IMG/VR virus record: IMGVR_UViG_3300012920_009044
Span: 1 to 24,102 of that record
DNA length: 24,102 nt
Direction: 5' to 3' (one strand)
Source of the DNA: a virus
In this document: positions 15,672 to 21,604 of the stretch, piece by piece
How positions within the stretch are numbered: the first letter of the stretch is position 1
How the letters are laid out: every line of letters starts with the position of its first letter
Program-made: the position numbers and the translations under genes
The notes under the pieces: model-generated
The model's database searches: none
Seen by the model: only the letters and a program-made list of their open reading frames with translations
Told to the model about the DNA's origin: nothing

Positions 15672-16064
15672 TTACTTTTTCCATTTATTACGTCCAACTA
15701 ATAAACCAATTATACCATAATTAGCTACATCTAGAAACGTGTCTTCCATTCCTTCACCTTTTACAAAACTTTTTCCATTTACTAATAAATTTCTTAATCT
15801 GGATACTTTATCTGTTAATCTAATTGCTAAACCTGTTAGTGAAAATTTTTTATCATTTTCTTTAGTTAAATCTCCACCTAATGAAATATTTTGTAAACCA
15901 TAATCCATATGTTTACGAGCAAATGTTTCATACATTTCATCAGTAATTTTTTTAAATTCTTTAGCTAATTCAGGGTACTCACTTACAAAAAGTTCAAGTG
16001 TATCTTCTATTTCAAGTCTTTGTTCTAAATCATGACCTGAACAAGGTGGTACTGGTTTTTTCAT
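15672..16064 (-). CDS. Nmad1/DUF1599-domain protein
   Basis: A 130-residue protein that follows the Nmad1 (DUF1599) pattern: ARKHMDYGLQN (residues 49-59), then RLTDKVSRLRNLL (82-94) and MEDTFLDVANYG (106-117). The domain was named from its neighbourhood with nucleotide- and base-modification genes in phages, and its biochemical role is not firmly established. The aspartate-, lysine- and arginine-rich motifs suggest nucleotide binding. It overlaps the upstream 74-residue gene by ATGA. Its presence raises the possibility that this phage carries modified bases, though no base-modifying enzyme (thymidylate-synthase-like or hydroxymethylase) is visible in this window. Confidence 0.75.
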   Translation of the reverse strand: MKKPVPPCSGHDLEQRLEIEDTLELFVSEYPELAKEFKKITDEMYETFARKHMDYGLQNISLGGDLTKENDKKFSLTGLAIRLTDKVSRLRNLLVNGKSFVKGEGMEDTFLDVANYGIIGLLVGRNKWKK

Positions 16065-16285
16065 ATTAATTCTTTAGTTGAAAAATATTTTTCTATTGCT
16101 TCTAATCTATCATCTGCTTCAGCTAATAAATTTAATGCTTCTGTTGCATCAGCTAAAAAATCATTTGCTGTGTGATCACCTATTCCAACTGCTTGATTTT
16201 CTAATAAATCTAGAGCCATTAATGCTTTTTCCTTATCAGCTAAAGCTTGAGTTTTTAGGGCGGATATTACTTTACTTTTTTTCAT
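16061..16285 (-). CDS. Small helical orphan protein, 74 residues
   Basis: The protein is nearly all helix, with alanine- and leucine-rich heptads (ALADKEKALMALDLLE, ATEALNLLAEADDRLEAIEKY), so it is probably a coiled-coil or helical bundle. The beginning is basic (KKSKVISALKTQ) and the rest is acidic. No function is recognised. ATGA overlaps on both sides make it part of a tightly coupled chain running from gp62 to the PD-(D/E)XK nuclease. A structural or adaptor role next to the replication genes is only a guess. Confidence 0.6.
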   Translation of the reverse strand: MKKSKVISALKTQALADKEKALMALDLLENQAVGIGDHTANDFLADATEALNLLAEADDRLEAIEKYFSTKELI

Positions 16286-16434
16286 ATTTTCATTACTATC
16301 TGGTAGGCTTTTTCGTATATTTCTTCTAGAGATAAATTAGGGTGTTGTTCTTTTTGATTTTTTATTTCTTCAAACATTTTGTGTCTTTGTCCATGCTCTT
16401 CAGCACTGTAAAGCAATTCTTCTAATTTACTCAT
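16282..16434 (-). CDS. Small orphan protein, 50 residues
   Basis: This 50-codon frame exactly bridges gp62 and the 74-residue gene. Its ATG (16434..16432) overlaps the gp62 stop as ATGA, and its TGA overlaps the next ATG as ATGA. The protein is charged and helical (MSKLEELLYSAEEHGQRHKM at the start, LSLEEIYEKAYQIV at the end) and recognised by no family. Two perfect overlaps and a coherent composition are the evidence. Without it the spacing here would be the only gap of its size in this block. Confidence 0.65.
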   Translation of the reverse strand: MSKLEELLYSAEEHGQRHKMFEEIKNQKEQHPNLSLEEIYEKAYQIVMKI

Positions 16435-16844
16435 TTATATATCTTTTTAATTTCTTTATCATCAATTCCCATTTCGGATAATATAAGTTTTATCTCTTCT
16501 GGGGGTAGGATATGAATATAATGATTTGCTTCTGCTAATCCACACTCAAAATATCTAGATATATATTCTATTAATTCTTGTTTTTGTGTTTTATTTTGGT
16601 TTTTAATATATTTTAACCAAATTTTTTTCTTAGGAATAAGCTGTCTATAAATGTTATATATTTGTTTCTTACTTTGTGGGTTAAGTTTTTGGACATAATT
16701 TACTATTTCAACATAACCCACATACATAGACAAATAACGATGCATCATGTAAGAATTCCATTTTTCCCAAGATTCTTCAGGAATATCCTCAACTGGTCTT
16801 TTAGTTAATGTTATCTCATTTAACCAATCAAAGATATTTTTCAT
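16431..16844 (-). CDS. 62: Clamp-loader small subunit, gp62-like
   Basis: In T4 the gp62 protein binds a gp44 tetramer to form the clamp loader. This 137-residue protein (T4 gp62 is about 187) is assigned from its start and layout: FDWLNEITLTK (residues 5-15), a YMMHRYLSMY block (32-41), and PKKKIWLKYIK (71-81), as in the short gp62 of marine T4-like phages. No enzymatic motif is expected in this subunit. It is separated from gp44 by one 82-residue orphan, and the gp44 to gp62 order matches T4. The call relies on remembered patterns plus context, so a profile search should confirm it. Confidence 0.7.
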   Translation of the reverse strand: MKNIFDWLNEITLTKRPVEDIPEESWEKWNSYMMHRYLSMYVGYVEIVNYVQKLNPQSKKQIYNIYRQLIPKKKIWLKYIKNQNKTQKQELIEYISRYFECGLAEANHYIHILPPEEIKLILSEMGIDDKEIKKIYK

Positions 16845-17089
16845 ATTATATCATCCTTAAATTCTTCTCTTAATTCCTTAGGAAGTGTTTGTTCCAATAC
16901 TTTACCTGTTTCAGGATCATAAAATACTGGTATTGGTAAAATTGCATCTTCACTTGCACCTACTACAAATTTAGATACTTGTCTAAGAATTACTCCTTGT
17001 TGAAAAATCTTATTTCCATTTGGGGTTTCAATTGATGTAGTATTGTTTAAGTCTACATTTGGGGCAGCTTGCGCTTGATTTTGATTCAT
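16841..17089 (-). CDS. Hypothetical protein between gp44 and gp62
   Basis: An 82-residue protein with a disordered glutamine/asparagine-rich beginning (NQNQAQAAPNVDLNN) and then an ordered part (GVILRQVSKFVVG, ILPIPVFYDPETGKVL). This is a beta-rich segment, and I know no family for it. It starts 11 bases after gp44 and overlaps gp62 by ATGA. Placement between the two clamp-loader genes suggests a role in or near the replisome, or an insertion tolerated there. Confidence 0.55.
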   Translation of the reverse strand: MNQNQAQAAPNVDLNNTTSIETPNGNKIFQQGVILRQVSKFVVGASEDAILPIPVFYDPETGKVLEQTLPKELREEFKDDII

Positions 17090-17100
17090 GTTTGTGTTTT

Positions 17101-18015
17101 TTATTTTATTTCTATTATTTTAGCTATTGCAGCCATTATGTTTATTTCTTTATCTATTCTAAATTGAGAATGATATGAATATTCGTTTAAATATATTGTA
17201 ACTAATCCTTCATTCCCAGAAGCATAAATACTAGCTTTATCATAAAGGAATCTATATAATTCCTCAAAATCTTTTACATTTGAATTTAATATAATTTGTC
17301 TAATAGTTCTCCAATTAGGTTTAGATTTCTTTAATTCATCTAATACTTCATTCATATAATTATTTGAAACTATTACAGACTTATCTAATACTAATTTTTT
17401 ATCCTTAATCGATAATTGTATAGTATTTAACATTTTTCTTATGTCTGGGTAATGAGTATTAACTATATCTACAAGAGCATCTATATCCCAACCTTCTCCT
17501 ATTTCCTCAATTAAGATTTTATTTAAATGTTTTGCTACTTCTTGTTTACTTGGAGGTATTACCTTTAATACTTGACATCTGGATTGTAAAGGATCTATTA
17601 TTCTTTCTATATAATTACACGTCATAATAAAACGTGTTGTTCTTGAAAATTTTTCAATTACATTTCTTAGCGACGCTTGCGCTTGAATTGTAAGGAAATC
17701 CGCTTCATCGAGGATGACAACTTTAATCTGTCTAAACGAAGCAGCACTTGAGAAGTTCGTGACCTTATCCCTAATAGTTTCAATACCCCGTTCATCTGAA
17801 GCGTTAATGTATAAGTAGTCGCAGTCCAAATTATTGACAATAAGTTTAGCGAGAGTAGTTTTCCCTGTACCAGCAGGACCATAAAAAATGAAGTTTTGTA
17901 TATCATCTTGATCTAAATAACTTTGTATTTGCTTTTTAATATGTTCGTTTCCTACATATTCATCTAATACTTTTGATCTATATTTTTCTACTAAAAGTGA
18001 ATGGTCTTTATTCAT
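17101..18015 (-). CDS. 44: Clamp-loader ATPase subunit, gp44 (RFC-like AAA+)
   Basis: The ATPase that opens the sliding clamp and loads it on primed DNA with gp62. The 304 residues carry the RFC signature set: VEKYRSK (9-15), Walker A GPAGTGKTT (46-54), Walker B VVILDEAD (99-106), sensor 1 TCN (132-134) and the arginine-finger motif SRC (145-147). Length is near T4 gp44 (319). Codon use changes inside the gene: from about 17665 to 17880 G- and C-ending codons (GTC, ATC, CTC, GCG, TTC) are common, unlike the ends of the gene and its neighbours. A promoter candidate ends six bases before the ATG, which would give a leaderless message. Confidence 0.93.
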   Translation of the reverse strand: MNKDHSLLVEKYRSKVLDEYVGNEHIKKQIQSYLDQDDIQNFIFYGPAGTGKTTLAKLIVNNLDCDYLYINASDERGIETIRDKVTNFSSAASFRQIKVVILDEADFLTIQAQASLRNVIEKFSRTTRFIMTCNYIERIIDPLQSRCQVLKVIPPSKQEVAKHLNKILIEEIGEGWDIDALVDIVNTHYPDIRKMLNTIQLSIKDKKLVLDKSVIVSNNYMNEVLDELKKSKPNWRTIRQIILNSNVKDFEELYRFLYDKASIYASGNEGLVTIYLNEYSYHSQFRIDKEINIMAAIAKIIEIK

Positions 18016-18021
18016 AGTGTA

Positions 18022-18050
18022 AATATATGAAATTTATTTTTGAATTCCAA
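18022..18050 (-). promoter_or_regulatory. Promoter candidate before gp44 (possibly leaderless)
   Basis: Minus-strand TTGGAA (18050..18045), 17-base spacer, TATATT (18027..18022), then six bases to the ATG at 18015. The normal start of transcription would fall on or next to the A of the ATG, giving an mRNA with no leader. Same -10 and spacing as the other candidates in the window. Confidence 0.35.
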
Positions 18051-18051
18051 A

Positions 18052-18324
18052 TTATATTCCTTGTTGAAATTCTCCATATAAAGAAAATGTTTTTGGTTCT
18101 TCAACTTTTATTTCTTCTTCAGATGTTTTTATGGCATATAACTTACTATTTAAAGGAGCTAATCTATATTCACCTTTAAACTTAGTTTGTTGGTGAAAAG
18201 CTTCTAATGCATCTGTAAGTGTTTTAAATACTTCTTTTTTTGGATCACCAACTAGTACCCACTGATCTCCAGGGGGTACTCTTTTGGCAATTAATTCATT
18301 GTGTTCAACTATCTTTGTATCCAT
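18052..18324 (-). CDS. Hypothetical protein after GroEL, 90 residues
   Basis: Not recognised. It is soluble, with a first part carrying PPGDQWVLVGDP (residues 17-28) and a helix (VFKTLTDALEAFHQQ), then a beta-like stretch (YRLAPLNSKLYAIKT) and an acidic tail (SEEEIKVEEPK). Its ATG overlaps the GroEL stop as TAATG, so it is co-translated with the chaperonin and could be a client or adaptor of it (speculation). The downstream gap to gp44 is 36 bases. Confidence 0.55.
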   Translation of the reverse strand: MDTKIVEHNELIAKRVPPGDQWVLVGDPKKEVFKTLTDALEAFHQQTKFKGEYRLAPLNSKLYAIKTSEEEIKVEEPKTFSLYGEFQQGI

Positions 18325-19922
18325 TAGAACATTCCATTTAATTGTGGTTGATTATTTTCTGATTCTTCTTCTACAACAACACACTCAGTTAATAATACAG
18401 TTCCTGCTACTGCAGCTGCATTTTCAAGGGCTGTTCTAGTTACTTTAAGTGGATCGATAATTCCATTTTCTTTGAAATCTACTACTTTATCTTTTTTAAT
18501 GTCATATCCTTTCCACTCTCCATCTGTAGATATTTCTCCATCTAGAAATTCTATTTTATCTTTAGTAATTCCTGCATTTTCTAAAATTTGTTTAAATGGT
18601 TTTGCACAAGCCATACGTACAATTTCTGATCCAATATTGTCTGTTGCTATGACTTTTCTTGCATTATATAGAGCAACTCCTCCACCAGGTATTACCCCTT
18701 CACTTAAAGCTGCTTGTGTAGCATTAAGAGCATCATCAACTCTATCTTTTTTCTCATTCATTTCAGTTTCATTAAATCCCCCTACATGAATAATAGAAAC
18801 ACCACCTACCATTTTGGCTAAACGATTTTGTAATTGCTCAGTTTCAAATGGAGTTGTTGAGTTATCTATTTGATTTGTTAGTTCATCTACTCTTTTATTT
18901 ATAGCTTCTTCTGTACCTTTACCATCAACTATAGTTGTTTTTGATTTTGAAATGGTTATAGCACGAGCTTCACCAAACCAATCCCAACTAAATTTATCTA
19001 ATTTCATTCCTTTATCTTTATCAAATACTACCCCATTTGTTAATGTTGCAATATCTTCTAAAATAAGTTTCCTTCTATCACCAAAGTCAGGTGCTTTTAT
19101 AGCACATACTTTTAATGTACCTCTAGCTTTATTTACAATTAAAGTAGCTAAAGCTTCATTATCAATATCTTCAGCAATAATAAGTAATGATTTATCAGTA
19201 GCTGATACTTGTTCTAAAATAGGTAATAATTCTTTTACTTGGGTAAATTTATGATCTGCAATTAAAATATAAGCATCTTTTAAAGTACAAGTCATACTAT
19301 CATTATCAGTAACAAAGAAATGAGATTTATAACCTCTATCTAATTGCATACCTTCAACAGTTTCTAAATATGTTTCTCCTGATTTGGATTCTTCAATATG
19401 AACAATACCATCTCTACCTACTTTTTTAATAGCAGTAGCAATTAATTTACCTACTTCAGGGTCATTATTTGCTGATAAAGTAGCTACTTGTTCTAATTGA
19501 TCTTCAGATGAGATATCTTCACTAATATTTTTTAATTCTTCAACAATTTCTTTTACAGAAGCATCAATATCTCTTTTAATTTGAACTGCATTTTTTCCTT
19601 CATTTAAAGCAGATAACCCACCATGAATCATTTCTCTAGCTAATAAAGTGGAGGTAGTTGTACCATCTCCTGCTTTATCTGCTGTTTTAATTGCTGCTTG
19701 TTTTACTAATTTAACTCCTGTTTCCTCAACAGGATCTTTTAAAGTTATACTTTTAGCTACTGTAACCCCATCCTTTGTTGATTTTACACTTTCATTTGGG
19801 TTTGATATTACAGCATTTCTACCGTTGGGTCCTAAAGTACAAACAACAGAATCAGCTAGGATATCAATTCCATTAACTAATTTTGATCTGCCTTCTTCTC
19901 CTAATTCAATAATTTTTGACAT
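18324..19922 (-). CDS. groEL: Group I chaperonin GroEL (phage-encoded)
   Basis: ATP-driven folding chamber, made of two seven-subunit rings in bacteria. At 532 residues it is near full length (E. coli 548). Key parts are present: GPNGRN (31-36, where hosts usually have GPKGRN), STKDGVTVAKS (48-58), nucleotide-binding GDGTTT (85-90), the catalytic aspartate D397 in RVDDAL (394-399) and GGG (413-415). The apical binding surface is conserved (DRGY 195-198, FF 202-203, ELLPILE 231-237, EALATLIVN 256-264). The usual glycine/methionine-rich C-terminal tail is missing, and the protein ends in a polar tail with NGMF. It lies nine bases after GroES with no Shine-Dalgarno. It probably folds phage proteins with its own GroES. 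Confidence 0.96.
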   Translation of the reverse strand: MSKIIELGEEGRSKLVNGIDILADSVVCTLGPNGRNAVISNPNESVKSTKDGVTVAKSITLKDPVEETGVKLVKQAAIKTADKAGDGTTTSTLLAREMIHGGLSALNEGKNAVQIKRDIDASVKEIVEELKNISEDISSEDQLEQVATLSANNDPEVGKLIATAIKKVGRDGIVHIEESKSGETYLETVEGMQLDRGYKSHFFVTDNDSMTCTLKDAYILIADHKFTQVKELLPILEQVSATDKSLLIIAEDIDNEALATLIVNKARGTLKVCAIKAPDFGDRRKLILEDIATLTNGVVFDKDKGMKLDKFSWDWFGEARAITISKSKTTIVDGKGTEEAINKRVDELTNQIDNSTTPFETEQLQNRLAKMVGGVSIIHVGGFNETEMNEKKDRVDDALNATQAALSEGVIPGGGVALYNARKVIATDNIGSEIVRMACAKPFKQILENAGITKDKIEFLDGEISTDGEWKGYDIKKDKVVDFKENGIIDPLKVTRTALENAAAVAGTVLLTECVVVEEESENNQPQLNGMF

Positions 19923-19931
19923 AGTTTTATT

Positions 19932-20249
19932 TTAAAATGGTAATTCTTTTTTTTCTTCTTCATTAGCAATTCTTGCTAATATTTGATTTTCAGGTCCTAT
20001 ATGATATTCTTCTCCTTCAAAATCTAATTTTGTAAATCCCATTGTAGGTAATACTACAATATCTCCTTCTTTTAATTGAGTAGGAATAAAATGACCCATC
20101 TGGGTTGTCATACCAGGACCAACTGCCATAACTTCTCCTTGTTGGTTTTTCTCTTTTCCAATATCAGGAACTACAATATTTCCAAATGTTTCTTCTTCGG
20201 ATTCTATTGGTTTTACTACAACAGCATTAAATAGTGCTTTTAATTTCAT
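19932..20249 (-). CDS. groES: Co-chaperonin GroES (phage-encoded)
   Basis: The lid of the GroEL chamber. It has 105 residues (E. coli 97) and the GroES layout: start MKLKALFNAVVVKP matching the family's first strand, mobile loop about 19-31 with the hydrophobic tripeptide I25-V26-V27 at the place of the GroEL-binding IVL, then GEVMAVGPG (38-46), EGDIVVLPTMG (61-71) and ILARI near the end (90-94). This is a true GroES and not the T4 gp31 type, whose loop and roof differ. It ends with an acidic/lysine tail. The gene is preceded by 63 bases that hold a promoter candidate. Confidence 0.93.
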   Translation of the reverse strand: MKLKALFNAVVVKPIESEEETFGNIVVPDIGKEKNQQGEVMAVGPGMTTQMGHFIPTQLKEGDIVVLPTMGFTKLDFEGEEYHIGPENQILARIANEEEKKELPF

Positions 20250-20265
20250 AACGTTTTTTTGGTTT

Positions 20266-20294
20266 AATATAATAAAAAGGAATCAATAAAACAA
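20266..20294 (-). promoter_or_regulatory. Promoter candidate before groES
   Basis: Minus-strand TTGTTT (20294..20289), exactly 17 bases, TATATT (20271..20266), then 16 bases to the ATG at 20249. Both hexamers and the spacer length are identical to those of the candidate before hsp20, and AGC precedes the -35 in both. This gives groES-groEL its own start in addition to read-through from hsp20. Confidence 0.5.
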
Positions 20295-20304
20295 GCTTAG
20301 GATG
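20292..20304. repeat. 13-base inverted repeat, copy 1 (after hsp20)
   Basis: CAAGCTTAGGATG on the plus strand. Its exact reverse complement lies at 20813-20825, so the pair encloses the hsp20 gene. This copy starts nine bases past the hsp20 stop and overlaps the -35 of the groES promoter candidate. Confidence 0.85.
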
Positions 20305-20312
20305 ACTTTCTT

Positions 20313-20753
20313 TTATTTTATTGTTATTGATTTTGTTGCAATTGCTTTTTCTGAAAAAGGAACTGATATAATTAATAATCCATTCTCCATCTTAGCATCT
20401 GCTTTTGATAAATTGAATCGGTTAACTACTTTATAACCGAAATTAAATGAACGTTTTGCGATTCCAGAGTAATAATACTCTCTATCATTAAAATGATCAT
20501 TTGGTTTTTCATAACTAATTCTTAAAACGTCTCCTTCGATGGTTAAACCAACATCTTTTTTAGTTAAACCAGTACAAGCTACTTCCAGATGAAGTCCATT
20601 TTTGTCTTCATAAACATCTACTGGATGTTTGAGCTTTACTGATGTTAAGGGATTGAAAGGTGCTTCGGTATCGAAGAAATTTCTGACTAATATGTCAAAA
20701 GGTGTGTGTAATTGTCTTGCTAGACCTGGGTCTATTTCTCTTAATAGTGTCAT
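20313..20753 (-). CDS. Small heat-shock protein Hsp20 (alpha-crystallin domain)
   Basis: An ATP-independent holdase that binds unfolding proteins and passes them to refolding chaperones. 146 residues: an N-terminal arm (1-42), the alpha-crystallin domain (about 43-133) with PVDVYEDKNGLHLEVACTG and KADAKMENGLLIISVP, the latter matching the conserved A-x-x-x-NG-x-L motif, and a short C-terminal extension with an ITI motif (143-145) that links subunits in oligomers. Hsp20 genes are common in cyanophages and other marine T4-like phages. Here it is the first of hsp20-groES-groEL and is less AT-rich than its neighbours, suggesting separate acquisition. A 116-base leader with a promoter candidate precedes it. 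Confidence 0.93.
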   Translation of the reverse strand: MTLLREIDPGLARQLHTPFDILVRNFFDTEAPFNPLTSVKLKHPVDVYEDKNGLHLEVACTGLTKKDVGLTIEGDVLRISYEKPNDHFNDREYYYSGIAKRSFNFGYKVVNRFNLSKADAKMENGLLIISVPFSEKAIATKSITIK

Positions 20754-20785
20754 AATTCGAAAATTTATGTTTTTAAATAATACTT

Positions 20786-20805
20786 AGCTCCCAACTTGGT
20801 GAGCT
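20786..20805. repeat. Palindrome in the hsp20 leader
   Basis: AGCTC and GAGCT flank CCAACTTGGT, which is itself nearly palindromic (CCAA-C-TTGG). In RNA this would be a hairpin with a one-base bulge, 33 bases before the hsp20 ATG. On the minus strand no T-run follows, so it is not an ordinary terminator for this operon. A regulator site or RNA switch is possible. Confidence 0.55.
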
Positions 20806-20812
20806 GTTTTTG

Positions 20813-20825
20813 CATCCTAAGCTTG
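20813..20825. repeat. 13-base inverted repeat, copy 2 (hsp20 leader)
   Basis: CATCCTAAGCTTG on the plus strand, exact reverse complement of 20292-20304. Read in the mRNA sense it is CAAGCTTAGGATG and would lie just after the expected transcription start of hsp20, about 60 bases before its ATG. Confidence 0.85.
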
Positions 20826-20833
20826 CAACGATA

Positions 20834-20862
20834 AATATATAAAAAAGAAAGAAAATAAACAA
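20834..20862 (-). promoter_or_regulatory. Promoter candidate before hsp20
   Basis: Minus-strand TTGTTT (20862..20857), 17 bases, TATATT (20839..20834). The start of transcription should fall near 20827, leaving a leader of about 75 bases that contains repeat copy 2 and the palindrome. Same hexamers and spacer as before groES. Confidence 0.5.
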
Positions 20863-20869
20863 GCTATTT

Positions 20870-21604
20870 TTAAAAATCTTCACCTACTTTTCTTACTATA
20901 AAATATTCACTTGTTGTGTTATCTGATGTGAAATTTAATTTCATTAAACCTGTACTAGTAAGATAAATTGTACCAGTATCCATATCTTTATTAGCATATA
21001 GAATAGATTTAAATAATTCTGAATTAAATGGCATTTTTAATCCTAATTCGTTTATATCACCTGGTAATTGATAAGTAATTTTACTATCAAATTCTTTTTC
21101 GTCCCCAAATATAAATTGGCATACATTGTCTCCATCTTCATTTGTAGTAGTTTCTATAAACATATTGTTTTCTTCTCCTAATGCCTTTTTAGCTTTAATT
21201 AAATTTTCTAAATCTTCTACTTCTACTTGTATTTTATTTTTCCATTCAGGAACATTAACAGTTCCTACTTTATCAATTAATAAAGGATCACCTAACCTAT
21301 ATGTTAAATTAAAATTAGGGTCTGATATTTTTAATTTAGTAGGGATTAAATGATTTTTTTCTAATTCTACTATTAAATCACCATTAGTAATAGAAATTAA
21401 GTTTTGTAATTTTTTAGTATCAAATACAGCTAAATCACAATCTTCTAATTCAAAACCAGTATGTTCGACATTTCCAATTACTTCTTTAGATGGATCCATA
21501 AAATCAATTAATATCGTTTTATTTTTGATACTCCAATTAACTGATTGAACTATACCTAAATGGTATTTATTTATTAAATTTTGTAAAACTAATTTATTTA
21601 TCAT
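20870..21604 (-). CDS. 45: Sliding clamp, gp45
   Basis: The ring that tethers DNA polymerase to DNA, a homotrimer in T4, where it also activates late transcription. 244 residues against 228 in T4. It has no catalytic motif. The assignment comes from the overall pattern (start NKLVLQNLINKY, SVNWSIKNKTILIDFMD, a DLAVFDTKKLQNLISI block, FNSELFKSIL, TIYLTSTGLMKL and the ending EYFIVRK) and from its place directly after the polymerase C-terminal gene, overlapping it by ATGA. Coupling of clamp and polymerase tail is notable because in T4 the polymerase C-terminus binds the clamp. Confidence 0.88.
   Translation of the reverse strand: MINKLVLQNLINKYHLGIVQSVNWSIKNKTILIDFMDPSKEVIGNVEHTGFELEDCDLAVFDTKKLQNLISITNGDLIVELEKNHLIPTKLKISDPNFNLTYRLGDPLLIDKVGTVNVPEWKNKIQVEVEDLENLIKAKKALGEENNMFIETTTNEDGDNVCQFIFGDEKEFDSKITYQLPGDINELGLKMPFNSELFKSILYANKDMDTGTIYLTSTGLMKLNFTSDNTTSEYFIVRKVGEDF

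Noticed and set aside
17667-17906. 79-residue minus-strand frame inside gp44
   Set aside because: It lies wholly inside the gp44 Walker A to Walker B region in another frame, and the protein is basic and low in recognisable structure. The unusual base composition of that patch is better reported as a patch in gp44.
20781-20807. CIRCE (HrcA) operator before hsp20
   Set aside because: The arms resemble CIRCE (TTAGC, CTC) but lack two bases each and the spacer differs. Mentioned as a resemblance only.
20786-20815. Rho-independent terminator on the plus strand (hairpin then TTTTT)
   Set aside because: No plus-strand gene reads into it. On the minus strand the T-run is on the wrong side, so it is kept only as a palindrome.
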